From positions 1,240,001 to 1,304,000 of the forward strand of contig CAWARA010000020.1 of assembly GCA_963784195.1 (NCBI GenBank): 64,000 bases of DNA, given 5' to 3'. A program made the position numbers and the translations under genes. The stretch's first letter is position 1; every line of letters begins with the position of its first letter. A model generated the notes under the pieces. It was not told the origin of the DNA. It made no database searches and saw only the letters and a program-made list of their open reading frames with translations. This DNA comes from CAVQAH01 sp963784195. GTDB taxonomy: Bacteria > Acidobacteriota > Vicinamibacteria > Vicinamibacterales > 2-12-FULL-66-21. Below, one piece after another: positions 24,742 to 38,312 of the stretch.

Positions 24742-25159
24742 CCACCGTGACGCTGACGGGGCCGCGCGGGTTCAGCAGTGGTTTGCTGATGAGCGAGATC
24801 TGCGGATCGAAACGGTAACTCAGGGCGCCGCCGGCTACCGATCCCAACTCGTTGTCCGTCAGTTCCGGCGCCGCCTGGGTTGTGGGTGGCGTCTTGAACC
24901 TGACGCGGTACGTTTTCAACGGTTGCGTCCCGCCTTGCTCAGCCAGGTTCTTGAGAAGCTCCTGCTGAGGCGGCTGCAACCGCGACTCAATGCTGCTCGC
25001 GGTGCGATCGTCGATCGAGCTGAGCTCGAATTCGGCGTTCGGCAGCAGGTTGCCGACCACGCCTCGGACGTCAGCTTCGGAGCCTTCGCCCCTGACGAAG
25101 TATTCGGTGGGGCTGACGCTGAGAACGACAAGCCTACGGGAACCAGCGATTTCCGCCAT
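24716..25159 (-). CDS. Candidate RiPP precursor peptide with double-glycine leader
   Basis: A 147-residue protein. Residues 1-97 form a long charged leader without a recognisable family. Residues 99-111 read ELTDNELGSVAGG, the classic ELxxVAGG double-glycine processing motif of nitrile-hydratase/Nif11-type and other RiPP leaders. Predicted cleavage after Gly111 (codon 24829-24827) gives a 36-residue core that begins ALSYRFDPQ and ends VGVGIAGKF. It holds four Ser and one Thr but no Cys. ATG 25159 is preceded by GAGAGGGGGT; a TTG at 25177 is less likely. It is the first gene of the leftward run. Assignment rests on the motif and the neighbours, not on homology. Confidence 0.72.
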   Translation of the reverse strand: MAEIAGSRRLVVLSVSPTEYFVRGEGSEADVRGVVGNLLPNAEFELSSIDDRTASSIESRLQPPQQELLKNLAEQGGTQPLKTYRVRFKTPPTTQAAPELTDNELGSVAGGALSYRFDPQISLISKPLLNPRGPVSVTVGVGIAGKF

Positions 25160-25259
25160 TGGTACCCCCTCTCTCAACGCGCGACGAGGTGATAAATCCG
25201 GGGTAATCTACCACACCGCATCGTCGGCCAAGCGGACTGGCCGCAGAATTTCTTCTGGG
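25160..25259. promoter_or_regulatory. Divergent promoter region of the RiPP locus
   Basis: This 100-bp gap separates the leftward precursor run from the rightward tfuA gene and must hold both promoters. On the minus strand a weak -10-like TAGATT with a TTGGCC about 15 bp upstream precedes the precursor; on the plus strand the tract GGGGTAATCT is AT-richer than its surroundings. A short stem GGCCA/TGGCC is present. No operator could be assigned. Confidence 0.4.
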
Positions 25260-25916
25260 ATGTCGAATCGCCCAGTCATCTTCGTCGGACCGAGCCTCAG
25301 TGTGACCGAGGCGCGCACTATCCTCGACGCAGACTACCGCCCGCCTGCAGGCCAACGCGATGTGATCGGCGCAGCGCGCGAACGCCCGCCGCTGATTGGA
25401 TTGATCGACGGCGTGTTCCTCACCAGCTTGCCGCCGTCGCCGATGGAAGTGTTGGAGGCGCTTCGACTCGGTGTCCCGGTTATTGGGGCGTCGAGCCTCG
25501 GCGCGCTGCGCGCGGTGGAGCTCGAGCCATACGGCATGATTGGCATCGGCCGCATCTTCGAGATGTTCCGCCGCGGCGAACTGGTCGCCGACGACGAAGT
25601 GGCCCTGCTGTTCGCTCCCGAGGACTTCCGTGCGCTATCCGAGCCGCTCGTGAACATCCGCCACGCATTGGCTGCCGCAGCCGCCGAGGGCATCATCAGC
25701 GCGCGGGCGCGCGCACACCTGCTCTGGCTTGCCCGGAAGATGTATTTCGCCGAACGGTCGTGGCCCTTGCTGTTGCGCAAGGCCGGCGGGCACGTGCCCG
25801 ACAGTTCGCTCGCACGGCTGCGGGATTTCGTCGCAACCCACGACTTCGATCTGAAGAAGCAAGACGCGATCGATCTGCTTCAGCGCGTCCGGCGGACGCT
25901 CGACGCGCATGCGTGA
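25260..25916 (+). CDS. tfuA: TfuA-like protein, YcaO partner
   Basis: A 218-residue TfuA core-domain protein: IFVGPSLSVTEARTIL at the N-terminus, PPLIGLIDGVFL, the conserved GVPVIGASSLGALRAVEL, and YGMIGIGRIFEMFRRGEL with DDEVALLF. TfuA proteins work with YcaO enzymes, delivering sulfur in thioamide formation (thioviridamide-type and methyl-coenzyme M reductase pathways). ATG 25260 is chosen because MSNRPVIFVGP is the family start. It is transcribed divergently from the ycaO run, an unusual split of the pair. It overlaps the next gene by 8 bp. Confidence 0.9.
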   Translation: MSNRPVIFVGPSLSVTEARTILDADYRPPAGQRDVIGAARERPPLIGLIDGVFLTSLPPSPMEVLEALRLGVPVIGASSLGALRAVELEPYGMIGIGRIFEMFRRGELVADDEVALLFAPEDFRALSEPLVNIRHALAAAAAEGIISARARAHLLWLARKMYFAERSWPLLLRKAGGHVPDSSLARLRDFVATHDFDLKKQDAIDLLQRVRRTLDAHA

Positions 25917-27369
25917 GGCCAGTCTTCGTATTCTCCCGGTCGGGGCGTGCGCGCCGCAGTCCGATTGGCTGCACAGTGGTCTGACGGCCATCGGTCACAA
26001 CATCCTCGATTCTGGCGATACCGCAAACCCCGACGTCGTCCTGGTGCATGACCCGGCAATGGTGAACGCGACGGGGATTCGAGCGTGGCGTCGCAGGGGG
26101 GCATGCACGCTGCTCCGCGCCTGGAACGATCCCGAGTCGCTCGAGCGTTGTGCCGAGGTGGCAGGCGAGTACGACTTCGTCCTGACGACGGGGCTGGCCG
26201 ACATGGTGCGACTCTATGCGGACAACGGCGCACGTGCCTTGCCAGTGCTCCCGTCGTCACCACCTGTCGTACGGGACGTCCCCGCCCTTCATCGTGACAT
26301 CGACATTGTTTTTGCCGGCCGCCTCGACGGCGCGGCCCGGCGGCATCGACTGGAATTCCTGCACCGGGCGGCGGCACGGTGGCGTGTGGCGGTCGCGACT
26401 GCCGACCGCGATCTCTGGCCGGCCGCTTTCCCTCTGGATGCGGACGTGCTGGACGACCTGCATCGACGGGCGCGTCTCGCCGTCCACATGGATGCGATCG
26501 CTGTCAACCGTTTTGCGGTGACCCGGCAATGCCCACGGTCACGCGCGTTCTTCGGCGCTGCTCACCGAACCGTTCTGCTCGCGGAACTGCGGCAGTGGCT
26601 GACGCACTGCTTCGACCCGGAGACGGAAATGGTCGGGTTCTCGGACGTCGATCACGCGCTCGTCGTTGCCGCCGGCGTCCTTGAAGACCAGGCGCGCGTG
26701 GAGGAGATCGCGGACCGTGCATTCAAACGCTCTGTCCGCGAACATGTACCGGCGGTCCGTGCGCGTCAGGTCGCATCACTTGCTACAGGTCACATTCCTC
26801 TGGAAATGTCGGTGCTCGCCCTGGGGCCGTGGTACCAGCAAATCGAACTCCCGGGAGGCGTCACCACGTCCCTCCTTACGCAGTCGAACGTCCATCGTTG
26901 GGCGCGGCTACAGCCTTGCTTTCCCGATGTGCGTGGCCGTCACGTTCTCGATCTGGGAATGAACGCCGGCTACTTCTCGTTACAGTGCACCCGACGCGGC
27001 GCATCACGTGTCGTCGGCGTCGACTCGTCGCCTCTTGCGTGTGCCCAGGCGCGGTTCATTCGCGACATGTTCGGAGCCACGCAAATGGAGATCGTCGAAG
27101 CGGATCTCACGGAGGCGCCGCGAGATGTATTCGATACGTGCCTGCTCCTCGCCGTCCTCCATCATGTGGCGGATATCCATCCGGTGCTCGCCGCCGCAAC
27201 ACGGAGCGCTTCCACGTTGCTCATTGAGTGGGAAATCCGTTCTGAACCGTCCTTTCACCCCATCGAAGAGGTTGTGAGCACACTGGACTTCCTGGGGTGG
27301 CAGGGTGAGATCAAGGAGGGCGGCGGGCGGCCTATTCTGATCGCACACCGAACGAAACAGACGACGTGA
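25909..27369 (+). CDS. CgeB-like glycosyltransferase / SAM-methyltransferase fusion
   Basis: A 486-residue two-domain protein. Residues 1-290 resemble CgeB/GT4-like glycosyltransferases (NPDVVLVHDPAM; IDIVFAGRLDGAARRHRLEFL; RCAEVAGEYDFVLTTG). Residues 300-480 resemble CmoB-like methyltransferases: GPWYQQIELPGGVTT, HVLDLGMNAGYFSLQ as motif I, VVGVDSSPLAC and LLLAVLHHVADIHPVL. The tfuA stop overlaps its ATG by 8 bp, so it belongs to the peptide locus. Probably adds a sugar and a methyl group, or the GT-like half recognises a glycosyl carrier; neither activity can be confirmed from residues alone. Confidence 0.7.
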   Translation: MREASLRILPVGACAPQSDWLHSGLTAIGHNILDSGDTANPDVVLVHDPAMVNATGIRAWRRRGACTLLRAWNDPESLERCAEVAGEYDFVLTTGLADMVRLYADNGARALPVLPSSPPVVRDVPALHRDIDIVFAGRLDGAARRHRLEFLHRAAARWRVAVATADRDLWPAAFPLDADVLDDLHRRARLAVHMDAIAVNRFAVTRQCPRSRAFFGAAHRTVLLAELRQWLTHCFDPETEMVGFSDVDHALVVAAGVLEDQARVEEIADRAFKRSVREHVPAVRARQVASLATGHIPLEMSVLALGPWYQQIELPGGVTTSLLTQSNVHRWARLQPCFPDVRGRHVLDLGMNAGYFSLQCTRRGASRVVGVDSSPLACAQARFIRDMFGATQMEIVEADLTEAPRDVFDTCLLLAVLHHVADIHPVLAAATRSASTLLIEWEIRSEPSFHPIEEVVSTLDFLGWQGEIKEGGGRPILIAHRTKQTT

Positions 27370-27381
27370 TCAGTTCTGCGC

Positions 27382-28083
27382 TTACAGGAGCTTCAGCGCT
27401 CGAACGGCCAACTCGTGTCTGCGACGTGCGTAATCCGCAGACGGTACAGCTCGGCCAGCTACGCGTTCCAGCGCCGGCGCGGCATGTTTCAACTCTCTTT
27501 TCGCTTCGGCGCTGTCCATCTCGCTCAGGGCCAGCACGGTGTACCAGAAAGGGAACTTGCGCCACTGATGTTCGCCGTCGTGCATCGCACGCAGATGCGA
27601 CGCACCGCGACGCAATCGTTCTTCCTGGCGATCCAATCCGCCTGCGAGCAGATTCCGCCAAACCCCCACACTGCACTTGCCGCAGCAGAACAAACCAGGA
27701 TTCCCGTTTCGCGGGTCTTTCTCTGCGCGTTCGAGGCACTTCATCAAACCGCTGTCAGCACGCTCGAGCGCGCGAGTGACGTTGGGATCGCGCACGTGCA
27801 GCTGCCTCAGCGCGCGTGAGGCTTCCTCGCCGAGGATGTGGCGTGCGGACGCCGACGTGATGCGCTCTCCGGTAAACAGGACGATGCCCTTCGAGCGTTC
27901 GGAAGGAAAACCCGCGAAGGTGTCGGCGTAGGCGCCGGGCAGTCCCTGACGTCCGGCGATCCAGCGAGCTACCTCAGCGCGTTCACCGGCGGTGAGCGTT
28001 CGGCCGGCGACGTGCGCGGCGTTGATGGCGTCAACGGTCTGCGAAAGGCTGGTCCTGTCGATCAGCACGCGCCACTCCTGCAA
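27382..28083 (-). CDS. Conserved hypothetical protein with a CCxxC motif
   Basis: A 233-residue helical protein of unknown function. Features are GIVLFTGERITSASARHIL near residue 70, a cysteine group GLFCCGKCSVGVWRNLLAGGL near residues 130-150 that could bind zinc or iron-sulfur, and an HEAT-like C-terminal half (FWYTVLALSEMDSAEAKREL). The start at 28083 is a TTG and may be wrong. It is convergent with the glycosyltransferase-methyltransferase gene, 12 bp away. It may belong to the neighbouring peptide locus or be unrelated; I do not recognise the family. Confidence 0.6.
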   Translation of the reverse strand: MQEWRVLIDRTSLSQTVDAINAAHVAGRTLTAGERAEVARWIAGRQGLPGAYADTFAGFPSERSKGIVLFTGERITSASARHILGEEASRALRQLHVRDPNVTRALERADSGLMKCLERAEKDPRNGNPGLFCCGKCSVGVWRNLLAGGLDRQEERLRRGASHLRAMHDGEHQWRKFPFWYTVLALSEMDSAEAKRELKHAAPALERVAGRAVPSADYARRRHELAVRALKLL

Positions 28084-28214
28084 GTCCGCAGATTCCGTGC
28101 GGTTGCGCGAATGATAGCGCGATTCACGCGCGCTTCGAGAGCACGACGTGAGTGGCCGAGGTTGACAAGAGCCAACCCCTCCGGCTTATTCTCCGCAGCC
28201 GAAGAGGAGGCTCT

Positions 28215-28709
28215 ATGCGCGCAAGCACAGTCCTGGTAGTAGCGGCTTCTGTAATCTTCGCGTCTGCTCCCCTGGCCCAGGAAACCGCCCCGGCGAAGAA
28301 AGCACCGGCAAGTGCGGCCGCCCGGCTCGTCATGACGCCAGCCGCCGAGTTGAAATGGACCGACCTGGATCCCAAGGGCGCACCAGGCGTCAAGATTGCT
28401 GATCTCTGGGGGAATCATGCGAAGGGAGCGTTTGGCGGGTACATCAAACTTCCCGCGGGATTCGCCGCTCCGCTTCACACGCACACCCATGACATGCGAG
28501 TGATATTCGTCTCGGGCACTTATATTCAGGCGCCCGAGGGAAAGCCCGAAGTCCGTCTGGGTGCCGGTTCGTACATGATGCAGCCCGGCGGGAATTATCG
28601 GCACACAACGTCGTGCGACAAGACGTCGGACTGTGTGTTCTTCGTCGAAAGTAACGGAGCCTTCGATCTGAAGGTGGTGGAGACCGCGAAGCCGGTCAAG
28701 AATCCTTAG
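28215..28709 (+). CDS. Secreted cupin protein (DUF4437-like)
   Basis: A 164-residue protein with a cleavable signal peptide (MRASTVLVVAASVIFASAPLAQ) and one cupin domain. Motif 1 is APLHTHTHDMRVIFVSGTY and motif 2 is YMMQPGGNYRHTTSC. A CDKTSDC pair of cysteines could form a periplasmic disulfide. ATG 28215 follows a strong GAAGAGGAGG ribosome-binding site at 28201-28210. Probably a periplasmic binding or sensing protein of unknown ligand. Confidence 0.8.
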   Translation: MRASTVLVVAASVIFASAPLAQETAPAKKAPASAAARLVMTPAAELKWTDLDPKGAPGVKIADLWGNHAKGAFGGYIKLPAGFAAPLHTHTHDMRVIFVSGTYIQAPEGKPEVRLGAGSYMMQPGGNYRHTTSCDKTSDCVFFVESNGAFDLKVVETAKPVKNP

Positions 28710-28775
28710 ATTTCCTTCTGCGCTTCGTGCTGACGTACCGGTGCGCACACGCGACTGCGCGCGGATAACGCTATC

Positions 28776-31196
28776 ATGCTGAACGATCTGGTCTACGCCC
28801 TCAGGAGCATCGCGAAAACGCCGCTCTTCTATGCAGTCGCAACGTTGACGCTGGCGCTCGGCATCGGAGCGAACGCCGCCATCTTCACCGTCGTCAACGC
28901 CGTGCTGCTGCAGCCGCTTCCCTACCCGCAGCCCGACCGGCTGATGATGGTCTGGACCTACAACCCGCGTCAGGGGTTCGACAAGGACGTTGGCACGTAT
29001 CCGAACTTCGAGGACTGGCGTCGTGCGAGCACGTCGTTCGCGCGGATGTCGGCGTACTTTGGCGCGAGCGTGACGCTGACGGGCAGCGGTGACCCGGCGC
29101 AGATCCGCGGCGGCCGGGTGACACCCGACTTCTTCGACACGCTCGGCGTGGCGCCCGCGAGAGGCCGGGCTTTCGCCGCGGCCAACGGACAAGCCGGCGG
29201 GGAACGCGTCGTGATTCTCGCGCACGGGCTGTGGACGCGCCGGTTCGGCGCGAACCCGTCCATTATCGGCCGGACGATCGTGCTCAACGGCGTCTCGCAC
29301 GAAGTGCTCGGCGTGATGCCGGAGAGCTTCGCCCATCCCGAAGACGCGGAGTTCTGGGTGCCACTGGCCCCGGTCGGGCAGTTCGAACAGCTGTTCAGCG
29401 CCCGCGGGTCGTACTGGCTGAGCATCATCGGGCGGCTGAAGCCGGGGGTCACGCGCGAGGCGGCTCAATCAGAGATGGACGCCATCGCCGCGCGGCTGGA
29501 GAAAGAGTATCCATCGAACGCCGGGATTGGTATCCGCCTCGTGCCGCTGCACGAAGAGATCGTGGGTGACGTCAAGCGGCCGCTGATCATCCTGCTCGGT
29601 GCGGTGTGCTTCGTCCTGCTGATCGCCTGCGCCAACGTCGCGAACCTGCTGCTCACCCGCGCCGCCTCGCGGCAGCGCGAGCTGGCGATTCGAGCGGCGC
29701 TCGGCGCCGGGCGGCGTCGACTGCTGCGCCAGATGCTGACCGAAAGCCTGTTGCTCGGCCTGATCGGCGGCGCCGCAGGCCTGCTGGTCGCGGCGTGGTG
29801 CACGGAGCTCCTTCAAACCTGGGCGCCGGCGGGCCTCCCGCGGCTCGCGAACATTGCCGTCGACCGGCAGGTGATCGCGTATGCCCTTGGCGCATCGCTG
29901 CTCACCGGCCTGCTCTTCGGCATCGTTCCGGCACTCCACGCCGCGCGCCGCGACTCCGGCGCGCACCTGAAGGAAGGCGGCCGCACTGGCTCGGACGGGG
30001 CGCGCGGCCGCCGTGTCCGCGCGGCTTTGGCAATCGGAGAGCTGGCGGTCGCCCTCGTGCTGCTGGTCGGCGCCGGTCTGCTGGTGCGCAGCGTCATCGC
30101 GCTGAACAGCCAGGATCCGGGCTTCGCCTCGACCGGCGTGCTCACCCTCCGCCTCGACCTGCCGCGGGCGAAATACACGACGCCGGAGCGCGTCGCGGCG
30201 TTCTACGAGCAGCTGATCGAACGGCTGTCGGCGTTGCCGGGTGTCGAAGCCTCGGGGGCCGGCTCGTCGCTGCTCCTCTCCCGGCTGCCGAATTCGTCCA
30301 CGATCAACATCGAAGGACGGCCGCCGTCTCCGGCCGACGCGCAGAACATTCCGGTCCCGTACGACTCGGTCACGCCAGGCTACTTTGCCACCCTGCAGAT
30401 CCCGCTGCGTCGTGGACGGATGTTCACCGGCGCGGACGCACCGCGGGCCCAGGAGGTCGTCCTCGTCAACGAATCGTTCGTCCGCCGCTTCTTCCCGAAC
30501 GAGGACCCGCTTGGCCGGCGGGTGACGTTCGGCAATCCCACCCGGCCCGACAACCAATGGCAGACCATCGTCGGCGTCGTGGCAGATACCCGGCGCGGCG
30601 GGTTCGAACGAGAGCCCTGGGCTGAGGTCTACTTCCCGATGCAGCAGGCGCCAAACTCGCGCATGTTCGTGTTTCTCCGCACAGCCGGCGACCCGGCTGC
30701 GCTTGCCGGCGCCGCGCAGGCAGCAGTGTGGGCGCTCGATCGCGACCAGGCGATTGCCGGCATTCGTACGGTCGGTGACCTGCTCGCGCAGGCGCAGGCG
30801 AACCGCCGATTCACGACGCTGCTGCTCGGTGTGTTTGCCGCCGTGGCGCTCGTGCTCGCGGCCATTGGCGTCTACGGCGTGCTCGCCTACGCGACGGCAC
30901 AGCGGACGCAGGAGATCGGCATCCGCATGGCGCTCGGCGCTGATCGCGGCGCGATTCTGCGGATGGTGTTCGCCAGCGGCGCGCGGATCGCCGCAGTCGG
31001 CCTCGGGATCGGTATTGCCGGCGCGCTCGCGCTGACGCAGGTGCTGTCGGGATTGCTGTTCGGCGTCAGCGCGCATGACCCGCTGACCTTCCTCGTCGTG
31101 CCGGGTGCGCTCCTCGCCGTCGCGCTCGCTGCCTGCTGGATTCCAGCGCGTCGCGCAATCCGGGTCGAGCCGGTCATCGCCCTGCGAGGAGAGTAG
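28776..31196 (+). CDS. ADOP-family ABC transporter permease (MacB/FtsX type)
   Basis: An 806-residue permease without the permease-prefix domain found in the 9.4-12.2 kb homologue. It begins MLNDLVYALRSIAKTPLFYAV, with the first helix LTLALGIGANAAIFTVVNAVLLQPLPYP, then the MacB-like periplasmic core and two FtsX blocks (IACANVANLLLTRAASRQRELAIRAALGAGRRR; AQRTQEIGIRMALGADRGAI). It ends IRVEPVIALRGE. No ATPase or PadR gene adjoins it. The frame is unbroken throughout. Likely role: efflux of an unknown lipid, peptide or drug. Confidence 0.88.
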   Translation: MLNDLVYALRSIAKTPLFYAVATLTLALGIGANAAIFTVVNAVLLQPLPYPQPDRLMMVWTYNPRQGFDKDVGTYPNFEDWRRASTSFARMSAYFGASVTLTGSGDPAQIRGGRVTPDFFDTLGVAPARGRAFAAANGQAGGERVVILAHGLWTRRFGANPSIIGRTIVLNGVSHEVLGVMPESFAHPEDAEFWVPLAPVGQFEQLFSARGSYWLSIIGRLKPGVTREAAQSEMDAIAARLEKEYPSNAGIGIRLVPLHEEIVGDVKRPLIILLGAVCFVLLIACANVANLLLTRAASRQRELAIRAALGAGRRRLLRQMLTESLLLGLIGGAAGLLVAAWCTELLQTWAPAGLPRLANIAVDRQVIAYALGASLLTGLLFGIVPALHAARRDSGAHLKEGGRTGSDGARGRRVRAALAIGELAVALVLLVGAGLLVRSVIALNSQDPGFASTGVLTLRLDLPRAKYTTPERVAAFYEQLIERLSALPGVEASGAGSSLLLSRLPNSSTINIEGRPPSPADAQNIPVPYDSVTPGYFATLQIPLRRGRMFTGADAPRAQEVVLVNESFVRRFFPNEDPLGRRVTFGNPTRPDNQWQTIVGVVADTRRGGFEREPWAEVYFPMQQAPNSRMFVFLRTAGDPAALAGAAQAAVWALDRDQAIAGIRTVGDLLAQAQANRRFTTLLLGVFAAVALVLAAIGVYGVLAYATAQRTQEIGIRMALGADRGAILRMVFASGARIAAVGLGIGIAGALALTQVLSGLLFGVSAHDPLTFLVVPGALLAVALAACWIPARRAIRVEPVIALRGE

Positions 31197-34156
31197 GAAC
31201 CTCACCCTGCACTACTTGCACGCAACGGGCTTTGGGCCGTCGCTCACGAATGCCAGTTGGGAAGGTTGACCATTCGCGCAATCTTCGGCCACCGGGCGCT
31301 CGCCCGGAGCGGCTTGCAGACGACGAAGCGCAGGTAGTACATCATCGAGAAGTCGCGCTCGATGATGGCCTTCTCCGTCCAGTCGGCGCCGCTGTCCACG
31401 TCCCCGCACATCAAGTGGTAGACCGCCTGCGCGCGGCTGTCACCGAAATCCGCGCCGGTGCCAAGCGATTGCTGCAGCGCTCGCCCCTCGTCTTCGGCGC
31501 CGCTGACTCGCAACAACGCCGACAGCGTCGCCCGCGCATCCTGATACCACGGGCCAACGGCGTGTGCCTTCGCGCGGCGGTCACCGCCTCGGAAAGCTGG
31601 CCCCAGGCGGCGTGAAAGTGCGCGATCGAGACACGTGCCACGACCAGGTTCGGATCCAGCTCGAGTACCTTCAGTGTCTGCTCGTAGGCTTCGCGGTCCC
31701 TGCCCGCTGCCTGAAGATAGGCGTGCAGGTTCATTCGCGGCCAGACCTCCAATGGATCTTCCGCGATCGCCCGCTCGGCGACTTCGATGGCTCGCCCGAC
31801 CTCGCCTTTCATGAACAGGAAGCCGCCGTATAGCGGCCGCGTCAGCGAGTAGCCGGCCTGGCGCGCCATCGGAACATCGAAGTGACGCTCGGCCGCCTCC
31901 CAATCGAGGTCGTACTGGGCGGCAAGACAGCCAAGCAGCGCATGTGCTTCGGGAAGCAAGCCGTCGAACCCGAGCGCGCGTTGAGCCGCGATCCGGGCCG
32001 CCGCGACAGCTTCATGTGCCGAACATCGCCCAAAGTGGGCAAGACCCAGCCAGTGAAACCCCAGTCCGACGTGCGCCAGGGCGAACCCCGGGTCGAGATC
32101 GACAGCCGTCTCGAAGCACGCCTTTGCCAGGTCCCACGCGTCGGGTGTCACCTTCGCGTGGTGATGCTTGGCTCTCAGATACGCTTCATAGGCCGGCAAC
32201 TTCGGCATGTAGCGCGGCTGTGCCTTGCCCGAAAGCCGGAGCCGGAGCGCTCCGGTAATTGCCGCGGATATCTCATCCTGCAGGGCAAAAATGTCGCTCA
32301 GTTCCCTGTCATACCGCTCGCTCCAGACGTGCCCGCCATCGGTCGCCGCAATCAACTGCGCCGTCACACGAATGCGCCCCCCGGCCCGCCGCACACTCCC
32401 TTCGAGCACATGGGTGACGTCCAGCGCTTCGGCGATCCGGCGAAATCCTGCTCTTTCCCACGAAATGCGAACGCGACGTCCGCGCAATCACTCGCAACCC
32501 GTCGATGTGCGCCAGCAGATTGATGATCTCTTCAGCGAGGCCATCGCTGAAGTAATCCTGATCCTTGTCCGCGCTCATGTTGGCGAAGGGCAGTACCGCG
32601 ATTGATGGCTTTGTGGCGGCCGCGCGGGTGGCCGCTTCAAGACTGGCCGTAGGGTCAGGCACTGCCGCCTGTGTCATCACATCGAGGCCCGCCTTGCGGA
32701 GGCCGTCGAGCAGGTGCTCGACGATTTCTACGTCGAACCACTTCCCAAGCTCCTGACGTGCAATGGCGGCGTAGTCCGGTCTAATCGCCAACAGTTCCCG
32801 AATGGCATGCCGCGCCGCCTCGCCGTCCCCGAGCTGCGCGTAGGTGGCAGCCAGCGCCACATCAACGAGTGAGACGCCGGGCAGGTTCATCTTGAGGGCC
32901 GTTGCCAGCGCACCGCGATAGTCAAGATGGCGATAGGCATTGAGGAACGACGCGTACCAGTACCAGCCGGGGTGATGAGGATTGAGTTCGATCGCTCGCG
33001 CAATCAAGGGCACAACCACGATCCCAATCGCCGGAGTAGGCCAGTGTTTGGCCCACGTAGACGGCCGTACACGCGTCAATCGGATTGAGGGCCAGCGCTC
33101 GCTCGCCGGCCTGCCGGGACGCTGCAAATTCCTTGCGGAGATACAGCACCCACGCCAGCGCCTGATACGCGCGATGATTGGACGGATTGGCGTCGACGGC
33201 TCGTCGCGCGGCTCTGAGCGCGCCCTCGAGCGTCTCGCGCGCGGCGCCAAACCCGTGGCCGTATTCGTCCGCGAGCATGATCGACAGCATGGCCCAGCAA
33301 TCGGAGTTTGCGGGGGCTTGTTGAACCGCGCGCTCCAGGCCCATCTTGGCCTCGGCATGTTCCTCAGCGGTGACGCGTTCGGCGTAGCTGAGACTTCGCA
33401 GCAGAGCCTCGTACGGGCTGAGTTGCTCGAATGGCTTGCTGCGCACCGCCTGGCTCATGCTGTGAGGGAGAACGCCGTACGCGTCGGCTACGGTGGAGAC
33501 GATCCGTGGAACGAGATCGTCCTGCAGCGCGAAAAGGTCGCTCGAGACGAACGGCCGGTTGTAGGTCTCCGCCCACAGATGCGCACCCGTCGTCGCATCG
33601 ACCAGTTGCACCGCGATCCGAAGTTGTGAGCCGGCCTGTCGGACGCTGCCTTCCATGACGTAGCGGGCACCGATCTCCCGCGCGATCGTGCGCACGTCTG
33701 CCCCTGCGCCGGAGTAACGCAACGTCGAGCTGCGAGCGATGACGCGAAGATATGAGAAACGGGAGAGCCCGGTCACGATCTCTTCGGAGAGACCTTCAGC
33801 CAGCCCGGCGACCTCGGCGCTCGATCCCACGTACTTGAACGGCAGCACCGCAACCCAGAATCCCTCGTCCGTCCGGCGGCTGCCCGAGTCGGACCATCGT
33901 GGTGTCTCGATGTCCGTGGAGGCTCCGGTCGTCGACAACGATGGCTGCTCCAGACCCGCCTTCCGCAGTCCGTCCATGAAGTGCTCAGCGGATCGCGGAT
34001 CGAACCACCGGCCGATCAGCTCCGCCGCCGACTGCGCGAATTCCGGCTTCTGCGCGAGCAGATGATCGAGCGCCGACCGGGCGGCCTGGCTGTCGCCGAG
34101 CTGCCCGTGTGCGGCAGCGGCGAGGACGTTCGACCAGAAGAACGGCACGTTGGCCT

Positions 34157-38224
<4,068 letters not shown>

Positions 38225-38312
38225 GTCATCCAGTCTCGCCTGGGAGGAGCGACATGATACCCCGCGCGCAAATGATGTGCTGCCGTGAGGCAAGCCGGAC
38301 TCGGAGCGCGCC

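Noticed and set aside
14541..27369. Dedicated peptide exporter or C39 peptidase in the RiPP locus
   Set aside because: Looked for ABC-transporter and peptidase motifs in all frames of the locus and found none; the double-glycine motif must be processed by a protein encoded elsewhere, if at all.
29469..31205. 578-codon open frame antisense to the second ADOP permease
   Set aside because: Low-complexity shadow; the plus-strand permease is complete and well supported.
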